Source of the DNA: Cyclobacteriaceae bacterium
GTDB lineage: Bacteria > Bacteroidota > Bacteroidia > Cytophagales > Cyclobacteriaceae
NCBI GenBank assembly: GCA_024644875.1
Contig: JAHEGY010000023.1
Location: 1-47,511 of the forward strand
Reading direction: 5' to 3'
Length of the DNA: 47,511 bases
Shown here: one piece after another, positions 8,406-18,281 of the stretch
Layout: the number at the start of each line of letters is the position of its first letter
How positions within the stretch are numbered: the stretch's first letter is position 1
Notes under the pieces: generated by a model
What the model was told of the DNA's origin: nothing
The model's database searches: none
The model's input: only the letters and a program-made list of their open reading frames with translations
Program-made: the position numbers and the translations under genes

Positions 8406-9371
8406 ATGAAGGCATTATGCGTAAGCAAATATGGTCCCCTTGATGATCTTAAATTACAGGAAGTTGAAAAGCCGATCCCCAAAGATGATGAGGTTTTGAT
8501 CAAAATAAAGGCCACATCCATCAATTACAATAGCCTGTTATTTATAAAAGGGAAGCCGTTTATTGGCAGGTTTTTTACCGGACTTTTTAAGCCGGGGAAA
8601 AAAATACCCGGAAATGATGTGGCTGGAATTGTAGAAACAGCTGGTAAGAATGTTAAGCAGTTTAAATCAGGTGATGAAGTATTTGGGGATGTGTCGGAAT
8701 CTGGTTTTGGCACTTTCGCAGAATATGTCGCAGCTCCTGAAAAAGAATTGTTAATAAAACCTGCCGGCCTATCTTTCGTGGATGCAGCTTCTGTACCAGA
8801 AGCTGGTCTGGTAGCCCTTCAGGCGCTGAAGGATCACGGAAATATTCAGCCTGATCAGAACGTGCTGATTAATGGCGCCTCCGGAGGGATTGGGACATTT
8901 GCTGTCCAGATTGCCAAATATTTTGAGGCAAAAGTTACGGCTGTATGTGGTTCCAGAAATTTCGATCTTGTCCAGTCAATAGGCGCAGACCACGTAATTG
9001 ACTACGCCAAGGAAGATTTTGTAAAAAAAGGGACTGGTTTTGATCTCATTATTTCCACAGTTGGATATCGTCCGATAAGGGATTTCAAAAAAGCACTGAA
9101 CCCAAAGGGTGTTTACATCGCAACGGGTGGCACCATGTCTCAGATATTTCAGGCCAATCTGTTAGGCCCAATGCTGTCTGGAAAGGATGGAAAAAGACTG
9201 AGTGGCATGACCGTTAAAACAAATAAAGATCTGGATTTCCTAACTGGATTGATAGAATCCGGCAACGTTAAACCAATAATTGAAAAGACTTTCCCCCTTG
9301 CGAATATAGTCATTGCCTTAAAACACTATGAAACTAGACATGCTAGCGGGAAAATTATTATTACCTTATAA
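8406..9371 (+). CDS. Zinc-independent MDR oxidoreductase (quinone-reductase-like)
   Basis: 321 residues of the medium-chain dehydrogenase/reductase superfamily. The N-terminal GroES-like part ('MKALCVSKYGPLDDLKLQEV', 'IPGNDVAGIVE', 'KSGDEVFGDV') precedes a Rossmann domain with 'INGASGGIGTFAVQIAK' (about 156-172). The Cys/His residues of zinc-dependent alcohol dehydrogenases are absent, so it belongs to the quinone oxidoreductase-like group that reduces quinones or enones with NADPH. It closely resembles the genes at 17214 and 18282. A candidate promoter lies at 8302-8333. Confidence 0.85.
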   Translation: MKALCVSKYGPLDDLKLQEVEKPIPKDDEVLIKIKATSINYNSLLFIKGKPFIGRFFTGLFKPGKKIPGNDVAGIVETAGKNVKQFKSGDEVFGDVSESGFGTFAEYVAAPEKELLIKPAGLSFVDAASVPEAGLVALQALKDHGNIQPDQNVLINGASGGIGTFAVQIAKYFEAKVTAVCGSRNFDLVQSIGADHVIDYAKEDFVKKGTGFDLIISTVGYRPIRDFKKALNPKGVYIATGGTMSQIFQANLLGPMLSGKDGKRLSGMTVKTNKDLDFLTGLIESGNVKPIIEKTFPLANIVIALKHYETRHASGKIIITL

Positions 9372-9449
9372 ATGGTTTAATCTTAATAAACACAGAAACA
9401 ATAATCAAAAGATCAACATCATTAAGTTGATTATATTATTATTAATGAT

Positions 9450-11177
9450 ATGAACACTAAAAGCAGTATTTCGGATAAAACCCCTAACAGATCATTGAGG
9501 CTCTGGCCAGGAATTAGCCTTGCCATGGCATTGGTAATAATTAGTTATGTAATCCCAAACCTGATACCAAATGCTGAAATAATAGGTATTTTCGGAGGAT
9601 TCATTCTGGGATTGGGGATTATCATATGGTGGGCTTTTTTCAGTCGTGCACAAAGGATCGAAAGATGGTTGGCCATTGTACTGATGATCGTCTCCGTAGC
9701 TATGATATCACGATTTAACCATGTTTCTATAGCGACAGGAGGACAGGGTATGATGTATTTTATATTTGCGATACCGCTCCTGACTGTTTTATTTGTAATC
9801 TGGGCTGTTGCAACAAGGAATTTTTCTGATAGAATAAGACGTATTTCCATGGTATCAACTATTATTTTGGCCAGCGGATGGTGGTTGCTCATTAGAACGG
9901 ATGGAATAACAGGGGATTTTAGCGTGGATCTTAAATGGCGGTGGTCTAAAACAGCAGAGGAAGAGTTATTGGTCAACACGGAGATTGTGACATTGGATCC
10001 TGCAACCCTGGATATCAGTTTTCCCTCTGAAACTGAGTGGCCCGGCTTCAGAGGGCCAAACCGCGATGGGATTGTTAAAGGCATTCATATTGAATCAGAT
10101 TGGAAATCAAATGGCCCAAAAGAAATTTGGCGAAAACCTATTGGGCCTGGATGCTCATCCTTTGCAGTAAATGGTGATCTATTATTTACACAGGAACAAC
10201 GTGGAGAAGAAGAGATCGTATCCTGCTATTATATGAAAACAGGTGATCCGATCTGGTCACATGCAGATAAAGCCAGGTTCTGGGATTCCCATGCGGGTGC
10301 CGGTCCACGTTCAACTCCAACCCTGCATGACGGTCGCATTTATACATTGGGCGCCACCGGTATCCTGAATGCCCTGGATGCAATGAATGGAAAGCTTATC
10401 TGGTCCAGAAATCCAATTTCTGATGCAGATGTGGAACACTCTGGCTGGGGATATTCCAGTTCCCCGCTGGTTGTCAATGATGTTGTAATTGTGGCAGCCG
10501 TAGGAAAGTTGGTAGCCTATGATATTGAAACGGGTAAATCGCTATGGATGGGCCCTGACGGGGGTGATAGCTATAGTTCACCACATCTCCTTACAATCGA
10601 CGGGATAAAGCAGGTTTTACTTATGGGTGGTAAAGGGATTACAAGCCTGGATGCCGTGGATGGAAAGGTTATATGGTCCTACCGCTGGCCTGTAGGTGTT
10701 ATTGTTCAGCCCGCCGTAATAGATGATGGTGATATCCTGATCAGCTACGATGAAGGCAGAGGCTTGCGCAGGATTAATGTTTCAAAAAAATCAGGAGAAT
10801 GGTTAGTGGAGGAAAAATGGACTTCAAGCCAGCTAAAGCCGAATTTTAATGATTTCGTGGTCCATAAGGGCCATGCCTACGGATTTAATGGCCCCATGCT
10901 GGTTTGTGTAAACCTGGATGAAGGTGAACGCATGTGGAGAGGGGGCCGGTACGGAGGTCAGCTCATACTCCTTGCTGATCAGGATCTATTGCTAATACTT
11001 TCTGAAAGGGGTGAACTTGCATTGGTTCAGGCTAAACCGGATAGATTTAAGGAATTGGCACGGATAAAAGCTATTGAAGGAAAAACCTGGAATCATCCGG
11101 CAATGGTGGGTGATATTCTGCTTTTACGGAACACACAGGAAATGGTAGCATATCAATTGTCAAGCCAGGGGATCTGA
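9450..11177 (+). CDS. Membrane-anchored PQQ-type beta-propeller protein
   Basis: 575 residues. The first 150 or so contain about five hydrophobic segments (near 18-35, 40-58, 66-83, 98-118, 128-143). The rest is a PQQ-like/BamB-like propeller that opens with 'WPGFRGPNRDGIVKG' and repeats blade motifs such as 'YTLGATGILNALDAMNGKLIW', 'VAYDIETGKSLW' and 'TSLDAVDGKVIW'. Such repeats either bind PQQ in dehydrogenases or act as protein scaffolds; I do not see enough to call a PQQ enzyme. The topology suggests a periplasmic propeller held to the inner membrane. Confidence 0.8.
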   Translation: MNTKSSISDKTPNRSLRLWPGISLAMALVIISYVIPNLIPNAEIIGIFGGFILGLGIIIWWAFFSRAQRIERWLAIVLMIVSVAMISRFNHVSIATGGQGMMYFIFAIPLLTVLFVIWAVATRNFSDRIRRISMVSTIILASGWWLLIRTDGITGDFSVDLKWRWSKTAEEELLVNTEIVTLDPATLDISFPSETEWPGFRGPNRDGIVKGIHIESDWKSNGPKEIWRKPIGPGCSSFAVNGDLLFTQEQRGEEEIVSCYYMKTGDPIWSHADKARFWDSHAGAGPRSTPTLHDGRIYTLGATGILNALDAMNGKLIWSRNPISDADVEHSGWGYSSSPLVVNDVVIVAAVGKLVAYDIETGKSLWMGPDGGDSYSSPHLLTIDGIKQVLLMGGKGITSLDAVDGKVIWSYRWPVGVIVQPAVIDDGDILISYDEGRGLRRINVSKKSGEWLVEEKWTSSQLKPNFNDFVVHKGHAYGFNGPMLVCVNLDEGERMWRGGRYGGQLILLADQDLLLILSERGELALVQAKPDRFKELARIKAIEGKTWNHPAMVGDILLLRNTQEMVAYQLSSQGI

Positions 11178-11417
11178 AAAGGGATTCCATAAAAGGGATT
11201 TGTACTGAATCTCCGTAGATATGATTTGAAATGGGATTCTATACGGGTGATTAAAACACGAATTTGAATCCTCCCTCCCATTGTCTATATTTATTATCAA
11301 AGGAATTTGAACATTTTTTAGATCCGGAAAATAGTTTTTTGCCAAAGTCGGTTTTAGGAGATGAGCGAGTTATATTGGATTTTATTCAAAATGTTTTAAA
11401 AATTTAATCTTTGACAA

Positions 11418-12866
11418 ATGAAGCGGTCGACTATTCTATTTATCCTCTTTCAATTAATACTCCCTTTTAATAACCGGGTTTTTCCCCAGGAAAATCACCC
11501 TAATATTGTTGTTATCCTTTGTGATGATCTGGGATATGGAGACCTTTCCTGTTATGGTCATCCACATATTAAAACACCAAACCTGGATAACATGGCCGCG
11601 CAGGGTATACGTTTTACAGATTTTTACTCCAGTGCTCCAGTATGTTCACCCTCCAGGGTAGGTCTGTTAACCGGACGAAGTCCAAACCGGGCCGGAGTAT
11701 TTGACTGGATACCTCCTGCAGGTGATATCAAACCCGATGCCCGTGAACAAGTTCATATGCAAAGTAGGGAAACAACTATTCCTATGCTATTAAAGGAGGC
11801 TGGATATGCAACTGTAATGGCCGGTAAGTGGCATTGTAATTCGATATTCAATTCCGCCGAACAACCACAACCCGATGACGCAGGATTTGATCACTGGTTA
11901 GGAACCCATAATAATGCTTCCCCTTCCCACGAGAATCCTGAAAATTTTGTGAGAAATGGAAATCCAGTTGGGGAAATCAAAGGGTATAGTTGTCAGATCG
12001 TCGCAGATGAAGGTATCCAATGGATCAAAAACCACAAACAGGAGAAACCTGATCAACCCTTTTTTTTGTACCTGGCCTTTCATGAGCCACATGAACCGGT
12101 TGCCTCTCCGGCTGAATTAACCAATGATTACCTGGATATCGCCAGTAACAAAAAGGAAGCTACCTATTTTGCCAATGTAGAGAACATTGACTTGGCTGTG
12201 GGCAAGGTCCTTGAGGCTCTGAAAAAACTATCAATAGAGAACAATACACTTGTGATCTTCACGGCTGATAATGGGCCGGAAACCCTCAACCGATATCCTA
12301 ATGCAAGTTATTCATACGGATCTCCGGATCCCTTAAGGGGCATGAAACTATGGACCACTGAAGCAGGATTCAGAGTTGCCGGCATCATGTATTGGCCAAC
12401 TGAAATCAAACCAGGTCAGATAAGCAATCAACCTGTATCTGCGCTTGATTTTCTACCCACCTTTTGCGAACTCGCTGGAAAAGACCTGCCAGAAAATATT
12501 GCTCTTGACGGAACCAGTTTTCTCCCTGTCATCGAAGGCCATAAAATTAAAAGGGATAAACCTTTAATATGGGCCTATTACAATTCATTGAATGAACATC
12601 AGGTCGCCATGCGGGATGGGGATTGGAAGGTTCTGGCAAAATTAGACCTTCAGAAAAAATACCAGAACCTAAATGACAGGAATATCTCTGAGATCAGGTC
12701 AGCAAAATTCCTTGATTTTGAGGTTTACAAAGTATCTGAAGACATTCATGAAGACGAGGATTTATCGGCCGATAAAAATCGAGCAATTAAAAGACTCAAA
12801 AAGAAACTGAAAAAGAATTATAAAGAACTTCTGGGGGATTCCTTTATATGGACTGTCCGGGAATAG
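11418..12866 (+). CDS. Formylglycine-dependent sulfatase (S1 family)
   Basis: 482 residues with a signal peptide ending near residue 24 ('NNRVFPQ'). The mature protein starts 'NHPNIVVILCDDLGYGDLSCYG', where Asp36-Asp37 are the first calcium ligands. It carries 'APVCSPSRVGLLTG' with Cys76 as the residue converted to formylglycine. 'MAGKWH' and 'VIFTADNGPE' supply further active-site residues. It is a type I sulfatase of arylsulfatase A/N-acetylgalactosamine-6-sulfatase type. In this context it probably removes sulfate esters from an algal or animal polysaccharide in the periplasm. It needs a formylglycine-generating or anSME maturase, and neither is in the window. Confidence 0.92.
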   Translation: MKRSTILFILFQLILPFNNRVFPQENHPNIVVILCDDLGYGDLSCYGHPHIKTPNLDNMAAQGIRFTDFYSSAPVCSPSRVGLLTGRSPNRAGVFDWIPPAGDIKPDAREQVHMQSRETTIPMLLKEAGYATVMAGKWHCNSIFNSAEQPQPDDAGFDHWLGTHNNASPSHENPENFVRNGNPVGEIKGYSCQIVADEGIQWIKNHKQEKPDQPFFLYLAFHEPHEPVASPAELTNDYLDIASNKKEATYFANVENIDLAVGKVLEALKKLSIENNTLVIFTADNGPETLNRYPNASYSYGSPDPLRGMKLWTTEAGFRVAGIMYWPTEIKPGQISNQPVSALDFLPTFCELAGKDLPENIALDGTSFLPVIEGHKIKRDKPLIWAYYNSLNEHQVAMRDGDWKVLAKLDLQKKYQNLNDRNISEIRSAKFLDFEVYKVSEDIHEDEDLSADKNRAIKRLKKKLKKNYKELLGDSFIWTVRE

Positions 12867-13090
12867 TGAATGTACCTAAAACCATGTTTTTGAGTTATTC
12901 AAGGCAATATAATAAAAAATATTACTTATAGTCATAGATCAATCAAATATAAAAACGAAGTTCATAGAAAGATCAATGAAAAATAAATTAATTTAGAGTC
13001 AATAGAATGTACGCTGAATTCAATTTTTTAATCTGGATTTAGTAAAAATCAACAGGAATTTTTTACTCTTAATATATAATTCAATTTCCC

Positions 13091-13951
13091 ATGAAAACGA
13101 CAAGAAGAGATTTTTTAATCAAAAGTAGCCTGGCCTTTGGTTCAGCATCCTTAATCAGTCCTGTAAGCTTCGGATATGGTCTGAAAAATAAAAATGCAGC
13201 AGGATCCTTTGGATTTCAGGTCTGGACCATAAGAAAAAAGTTGATTGATGATTTCCCTGGCACTTTAAAAATGATGGCTAATTTGGGTTACAAGGAAGTT
13301 GAGATGTGCTCTCCTTTGGGGTATTCAATGGCGGGATTCAAATCCCTCAATGATATGAGTGGCTCAGAAATGCGTAAAATCATTGATGATTCAGGACTCA
13401 AATGTACAAGTTCTCACTATACGATGGGTGAATTAAGAGATAGTCTCGATAACAGGATAGAATGGACATCGCAAATGGGCTTTAAGCAAATTATACTTTC
13501 AAGCTTTGGATTACCAAAGGATGCTTCTGTCGATGACTTCCGCAGAGCAGCCGACGAACTCAATAAGATTGGTGAAAAAACGAAGGCCGTCGGTATACAG
13601 GCTGGATTCCACAACCACCATGGAGAATTTGAGAAAAGAGGTGATGAATTAATATACGACGCCCTCCTCGACGAGTTGGATCCGGATCTCGTAAAAATGC
13701 AGTTCCAGGTAGCTGTAGTTAATATTGGATACAATGCATCAGAATATTTCCGTAAATATCCAGGTCGCTTTATTTCTGCCCACCTGACTGACTGGTCAGA
13801 GCAAGAGGAAAAAACCGTTCCAGTCGGACAGGGAATTGTAGACTGGGAGGACTTTTTTAAGGCTGCAGAGGCAGGTGGTGTGAAAAATGTTTTCGTTGAG
13901 CAATCTCCTGATATGTTTGAAGATAGTGCTAAGTTTTTATCCAACTTATAA
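13091..13951 (+). CDS. Tat-exported xylose-isomerase-like TIM barrel
   Basis: 286 residues. The N-terminus 'MKTTRRDFLIKSSLAFGSAS' is a clear twin-arginine signal (TRRDFL). The body is an AP-endonuclease-2/sugar isomerase-epimerase-type barrel with 'GFQVWTIRK', 'YKEVEMCSPLGY', 'GFHNHHGEF' (His-rich metal-site strand) and a terminal 'NVFVEQSPDMF'. The Tat signal fits export of a pre-folded metalloenzyme. The stop is one base before the GH29 start, so the two are almost certainly one transcript and may act on the same sugar. The substrate is unknown. Confidence 0.82.
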   Translation: MKTTRRDFLIKSSLAFGSASLISPVSFGYGLKNKNAAGSFGFQVWTIRKKLIDDFPGTLKMMANLGYKEVEMCSPLGYSMAGFKSLNDMSGSEMRKIIDDSGLKCTSSHYTMGELRDSLDNRIEWTSQMGFKQIILSSFGLPKDASVDDFRRAADELNKIGEKTKAVGIQAGFHNHHGEFEKRGDELIYDALLDELDPDLVKMQFQVAVVNIGYNASEYFRKYPGRFISAHLTDWSEQEEKTVPVGQGIVDWEDFFKAAEAGGVKNVFVEQSPDMFEDSAKFLSNL

Positions 13952-13952
13952 T

Positions 13953-14957
13953 ATGAAAAAGATAAGAATAATTGCGAAGTTATTCACCTTTGTATCACTA
14001 TTGGTTTGTACAGGGGTAGTTGCGCAACCTGATAATAATAATGAACGCAACCTGGATGAACTTCAGAGTGAATTCCTGAGTTGGAAATTCGGTATGTTCT
14101 TACATTATAATATGGGGACGTATGCGGGAGTGGAATGGTCTGATGGCAAGGAAGATCCACTTATTTTTAACCCAACTAATCTGGATTGTGAACAGTGGGC
14201 AGATGCGGCGGCAGCAGCAAAAATGAAGTACGCCATACTTACAATAAAACATACCGGGGGATGGTGCCTGTGGAACAGTTCCTATACCGATCATGATATC
14301 GAAATGTTCACAAACTACAAAGGGGGGGAAGGTGACATCGTCAAGGAATTCACTGAAGCTTTTCGAAGTAAAGGGCTTAAAGTTGGACTGTATTACTGTT
14401 TCCCCTTACATGATCCTAGATGGGCAGAATACAATACATTGCCGATAGAAAATTATGAAAAGGGCACAGCCGATGCTTTAAGTTTCATAAAGAAACAATT
14501 TAAAGAATTATTGACTAACTATGGTAATATAGACATATTATGGGTTGACCAATTCTCTTCTCTGAATGGTGGTATGAAAAAAGGCGACTGGCTTTTGATT
14601 AAAGACTATATTCATTCATTGCAACCCGGTTGTATTGTTATTGGTAATAATGCAAAATCGCTTAGTATGACAGATATTGCCGGTTATGAATACCCATGGA
14701 GTAAAACTTTGCCGCCTGAGGGTAATACCGTTCCTTCAGAAGTTTGCGATAAACTTCAGGGGGGATGGTTTTCGAGTGTCCCCCTGGGAGAGGATTCTGA
14801 TCCGATAATAAATGCTGACTACATAGTTAATAAAATGCTTATTCCAATGAATGCCAGGCATTCAACTTACTTACTGAATTGTGCACCGAATAGCAAGGGC
14901 CTGCTCCCTGAATCAGTAGTCCGGATTCTAGAAGAAGTTGGAGAACTACTGAAATAA
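13953..14957 (+). CDS. GH29-type alpha-L-fucosidase
   Basis: 334 residues from ATG 13953, one base after the upstream stop; the signal peptide ends at 'TGVVAQ'. It has the GH29 series 'WKFGMFLHYNMGTY', 'AKMKYAILTIKHTGGWCLW', 'KGLKVGLYYCFPLHDPRW' and 'NIDILWVDQF', where Asp199 is at the nucleophile position. The '-WVDQ-' context differs from the commoner WFDG, and the protein is shorter than typical fucosidases, lacking C-terminal modules. Fucose release fits the GH95 gene at 41664 and the two sulfatases. Other alpha-L-sugar specificities are possible. Confidence 0.82.
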   Translation: MKKIRIIAKLFTFVSLLVCTGVVAQPDNNNERNLDELQSEFLSWKFGMFLHYNMGTYAGVEWSDGKEDPLIFNPTNLDCEQWADAAAAAKMKYAILTIKHTGGWCLWNSSYTDHDIEMFTNYKGGEGDIVKEFTEAFRSKGLKVGLYYCFPLHDPRWAEYNTLPIENYEKGTADALSFIKKQFKELLTNYGNIDILWVDQFSSLNGGMKKGDWLLIKDYIHSLQPGCIVIGNNAKSLSMTDIAGYEYPWSKTLPPEGNTVPSEVCDKLQGGWFSSVPLGEDSDPIINADYIVNKMLIPMNARHSTYLLNCAPNSKGLLPESVVRILEEVGELLK

Positions 14958-14995
14958 TTAAAGTTAAAATAGATTTAATAATGACCCATATTTAA

Positions 14996-16963
14996 ATGAC
15001 AGGAATATCAAAGAAATTATTTTACCTCATTATACATCTATTATTTTCATTTGGCTTGTATGCAGAAGAATATACCCTTCTATCCCCTGACAATCAATTG
15101 AAAATAGATCTGCAAATTGATAAAAATATCAGCTTCAAAGCCTTTTATCGAAATGAACTTTTATTCGAAACAAATGATATTTCCCTGCATCTGAAAAATG
15201 GCGAAATACTAGGAAAAAGCCCAATAATTAACCGAAGTTCAAACGTAGAAGTAAACGAATTGATACATCCGGTAATAAAAGAAAAAAAGTCTGAGATAAA
15301 AAATCATTGCAACGAACTGACACTATGGCTTCAGGGAGATTTTGGTCTTTTCTTCAGGGTTTATGACAATGGTATTGCCTACCGTTTCTTCACGGAAAAA
15401 GAAGCAGCAATAACAATTTTGCATGAAAACCTGGAATTACAATACCCGGAAAATGACTCCGTATGGTTTCAGAGTTCAAAATCTTTTAATTCATCTTATG
15501 AAACACCATATGAGAATGAAAGAATAAGTAATATAAGTGATGGCAAGCTTTGCAACTTACCATTGCTGATTATGAAAGCAAATGGACCGAGATTATTAAT
15601 TGCAGAATCAGATCTTACTTCATATCCGGGGTTATGGTTGCAGGGAACTGGAAAAAAGAAATTGATTTCCACGCACCCTAAACATCCGGAAACATATATT
15701 GAAAGCAAGAACCTCTATGGATACCATCAGGTTAAAACAACTACGGATTTCATTGCACAAACCAGAGGCAAAAGAACCTTCCCCTGGCGAATATTCGCTT
15801 TTGCCAGGAATGATGCGGAACTGCTGACCAATGATCTCGTATTTTTACTTGCTCCGGAACAAAAAATAGATGAAACTGATTGGATAAAACCTGGTGTTGT
15901 GGCATTCGACTGGTGGGGAAGGCGAAATATATTCGGTGTAGATTTTAAAGCTGGTGTGAATACGGAAACAGCCAAATACTTTATTGATTTTTGTGCTGAA
16001 TATGGTTTTCAATATTTTCTATTCGATGATGGCTGGTCCCCTCTTCACGATATATTAAATCCTGTTAAGGAATTAAATATGGAGGAGGTATCCGCATATG
16101 CAAAAGAAAAGGGAGTCGATCTGATGCTCTGGGTACACTGGTATGGTTTGAAAAAATATATGGAAACCGCATTAGATCTTTTCCAAAAATGGAATATTAA
16201 AGGAATAAAGGTCGATTTTATGAACCGTGACGATCAGGAAATGGTTGATTTCTATGAGCGGGTGGCAATGGAATGTGCACAAAGGGAAATGGTGGTAAAC
16301 TTCCATGGGGCTTATAAGCCAGCAGGTCTTCGAAGAGCCTACCCTAATGTACTTACCCGCGAAGGCCTAATTGAATTTGAATATAATGGGATGAATAGAA
16401 ATGATAATCCAATCCATCATAATTTATTACCCTACCTTCGATTGGTTACAGGTCCAATGGATTACATCCCGGCCACTATGCGCAATGCGACCAGATCAAA
16501 TCATCGAATAATTGGGGACTATCCCATGGGACAGGGAACAAGAGCACATGCTATATCATTGTTTGTTATATTGAGCAGTCCTATGACCATGTTACCTGAT
16601 AGTCCGTCAGATTATTACTCAGAAGATGAATGCACCGGTTTTATCTCTAAAATTCCTCTGGAATGGGATGAAATGAAAGTTCTGCAGTCTAAAATTGGAG
16701 AACATACAGTATTGGCAAGACGAAAAGGTAAAATTTGGTATGTTGCAGCAATTACTAATTGGAAGAATAAAAAGTTAGACATTGACCTGAACTTCCTGGA
16801 AAACAAGAAATATAAACTAGAGTTCATTGAAGATGGCCCCAATGCTAATAAACGAGCGGAGGATTATGTTTTGAAAGAGGAAATTGTCACAAATTCTGAA
16901 ACATTAAATATTAATATGGCTTCCGGAGGAGGATGGATTGGGAAACTAAGCCTTATTGATTAA
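14996..16963 (+). CDS. GH97 glycosidase, retaining-type
   Basis: 655 residues with an N-terminal signal ('LIIHLLFSFGLYA'). The layout is that of GH97: an N-terminal beta-sandwich ('YTLLSPDNQLKIDLQI' to 'DNGIAYRFFTE'), a TIM barrel ('WGRRNIFGVDF', 'YFLFDDGWSPLHD', 'DLMLWVHW', 'GIKVDFMNRDDQEMVDFYE', 'VNFHGAYKPAGLRRAYPN') and a C-terminal sandwich. Asp407 in 'KVDFM' is the residue present in retaining GH97 (alpha-galactosidase type) and replaced in inverting SusB-type alpha-glucosidases, so I predict a retaining enzyme. It is periplasmic and probably releases alpha-linked galactose or a related sugar. Confidence 0.9.
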   Translation: MTGISKKLFYLIIHLLFSFGLYAEEYTLLSPDNQLKIDLQIDKNISFKAFYRNELLFETNDISLHLKNGEILGKSPIINRSSNVEVNELIHPVIKEKKSEIKNHCNELTLWLQGDFGLFFRVYDNGIAYRFFTEKEAAITILHENLELQYPENDSVWFQSSKSFNSSYETPYENERISNISDGKLCNLPLLIMKANGPRLLIAESDLTSYPGLWLQGTGKKKLISTHPKHPETYIESKNLYGYHQVKTTTDFIAQTRGKRTFPWRIFAFARNDAELLTNDLVFLLAPEQKIDETDWIKPGVVAFDWWGRRNIFGVDFKAGVNTETAKYFIDFCAEYGFQYFLFDDGWSPLHDILNPVKELNMEEVSAYAKEKGVDLMLWVHWYGLKKYMETALDLFQKWNIKGIKVDFMNRDDQEMVDFYERVAMECAQREMVVNFHGAYKPAGLRRAYPNVLTREGLIEFEYNGMNRNDNPIHHNLLPYLRLVTGPMDYIPATMRNATRSNHRIIGDYPMGQGTRAHAISLFVILSSPMTMLPDSPSDYYSEDECTGFISKIPLEWDEMKVLQSKIGEHTVLARRKGKIWYVAAITNWKNKKLDIDLNFLENKKYKLEFIEDGPNANKRAEDYVLKEEIVTNSETLNINMASGGGWIGKLSLID

Positions 16964-17029
16964 ATACTATTCAAGAGGGGACTAATTGGTTAGCTGGTCC
17001 ATTTGGTGACACATCGAAGTTTGCAGTTT

Positions 17030-17060
17030 TTTGAAACATCCATCGCTTTTCCTATCTTTA
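17030..17060 (+). promoter_or_regulatory. Bacteroidota-type promoter before the MDR gene at 17214
   Basis: 'TTTG' at 17030-17033, then exactly 19 nt, then 'TATCTTTA' at 17053-17060, matching TTTG-N19-TAnnTTTG except for the final base. The predicted leader to ATG 17214 is about 145 nt. The rest of 16964-17213 holds nothing I can name. Confidence 0.55.
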
Positions 17061-17213
17061 AGATTAGCATTTCAGTTAAAGGGCAATAAGATAACTCATT
17101 TAATACTAGTCGATATTTACTGCGAATAGATCGATTAAAAACCTGTAACATTAAGTTTAATAAGCACTAACATATCGTCTGTTTTACTGAAAAAACCACA
17201 AAGGGATTAATAT

Positions 17214-18221
17214 ATGGAGTTTAATAATACGGAAAAAATGAAAGCGAGTGTATATACCAGATACGGTCAGCCGGAAGTTTTGAAAATTGAATCCCTTGAC
17301 ATGCCTGTCCCTGCTGACAATGAGATACTTGTCAAAGTTTATGCAACGACGGTGAACCGTTCTGATTGTGCCATGCTAACGGCAAAACCATTCATTATGA
17401 GAATGGGAGGGGGTCTGTTTCATCCCAAGAAAAAGATCCTGGGTACTGACTTTGCGGGAGAAGTTGAAATGACTGGTAAAAATGTTACCCGCTTCAAAAA
17501 AGGTGATAAGGTATTCGGATTTGACGATTCAGGTCTGTTGACACATGCTCAATATACAAGCATAGCCGAAAAAAAGGCCATTTCTCTAATGCCGGAAAAC
17601 TCCTCCTTTGAGGAAGCTGCTGCAAGCCTCGAAGGCGCACATTATGCCTATAATTTCATAAATAAGGTGGTATTGAAAAAAGGTCAGAAAGTATTGATAA
17701 ACGGGGCCACCGGCGCGATCGGCTCTGCTTGCCTGCAACTTTGCGTCTATTTTGGAGCTGAAGTTACAGCTGTATGCAATACTAAAAATATAGATTTAGT
17801 CAGGTCGCTGGGCGCTATCAGGATCATTGATTACACGAAAGAGGATTTTACTAAGGATGGTAATGAATATGACTTCGTTTTCGATACGGTAGGTAAAAGC
17901 TCGTTTGGAAAATGTAAACCTTTGTTAAAACCAGGTGGTATTTACATTTCCTCCGAGTTGGGGTGGATGGCTGAAAATATTTATTACAGTTTGTTTACTC
18001 CATTATATGCAAAATTACCTGCTCCCGGTAGTGGAAAAATAGTCAGATTTCCCTTGCCTATTAATATTTTGAAAAGTGTCCACTTAGTCAAAGACCTTGT
18101 TGAAAAGGGTAAATTCAAACCGGTTATTGACAGAGTATATCCCTTGGAAGATATCGCAGAAGCATTCAGCTATGTTTTATCCGGGCAGAAAACAGGAAAT
18201 GTTGTCATAAAAATGGATTAA
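17214..18221 (+). CDS. Zinc-independent MDR oxidoreductase
   Basis: 335 residues as given; an ATG at 17238 ('MKASVYTRYGQPEVLK') matches the usual family start and may be the true one. GroES-like N-half ('ILGTDFAGEVE', 'KKGDKVFGF') and a Rossmann loop 'INGATGAIGSACLQL'. There are no zinc-ligand Cys clusters. It is related to the genes at 8406 and 18282 but is the more divergent of the three: the strand motif 'AHYAYNFINKVVLKKGQKVL' replaces the 'AGLVALQAL' type. It probably acts as an NADPH-dependent quinone or enone reductase. A promoter is seen at 17030-17060. Confidence 0.83.
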   Translation: MEFNNTEKMKASVYTRYGQPEVLKIESLDMPVPADNEILVKVYATTVNRSDCAMLTAKPFIMRMGGGLFHPKKKILGTDFAGEVEMTGKNVTRFKKGDKVFGFDDSGLLTHAQYTSIAEKKAISLMPENSSFEEAAASLEGAHYAYNFINKVVLKKGQKVLINGATGAIGSACLQLCVYFGAEVTAVCNTKNIDLVRSLGAIRIIDYTKEDFTKDGNEYDFVFDTVGKSSFGKCKPLLKPGGIYISSELGWMAENIYYSLFTPLYAKLPAPGSGKIVRFPLPINILKSVHLVKDLVEKGKFKPVIDRVYPLEDIAEAFSYVLSGQKTGNVVIKMD

Positions 18222-18281
18222 AGGCATGTTGGCTATGATGACCGGTACATACATGATATATTTAATAACATTCATGATCTC

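Noticed and set aside
9412-9431. ATCAAC-N8-GTTGAT inverted repeat before the PQQ-type gene
   Set aside because: Six-base arms in AT-rich sequence, no T-run, so neither a terminator nor a convincing operator.
9545-10084. 179-residue - strand frame opposite the PQQ-type propeller gene
   Set aside because: Antisense to a well-supported membrane/propeller gene; no recognisable motif.
13417-13944. 175-residue - strand frame opposite the TIM-barrel gene
   Set aside because: Low-complexity Ser-rich antisense frame within a conserved Tat-exported protein gene.
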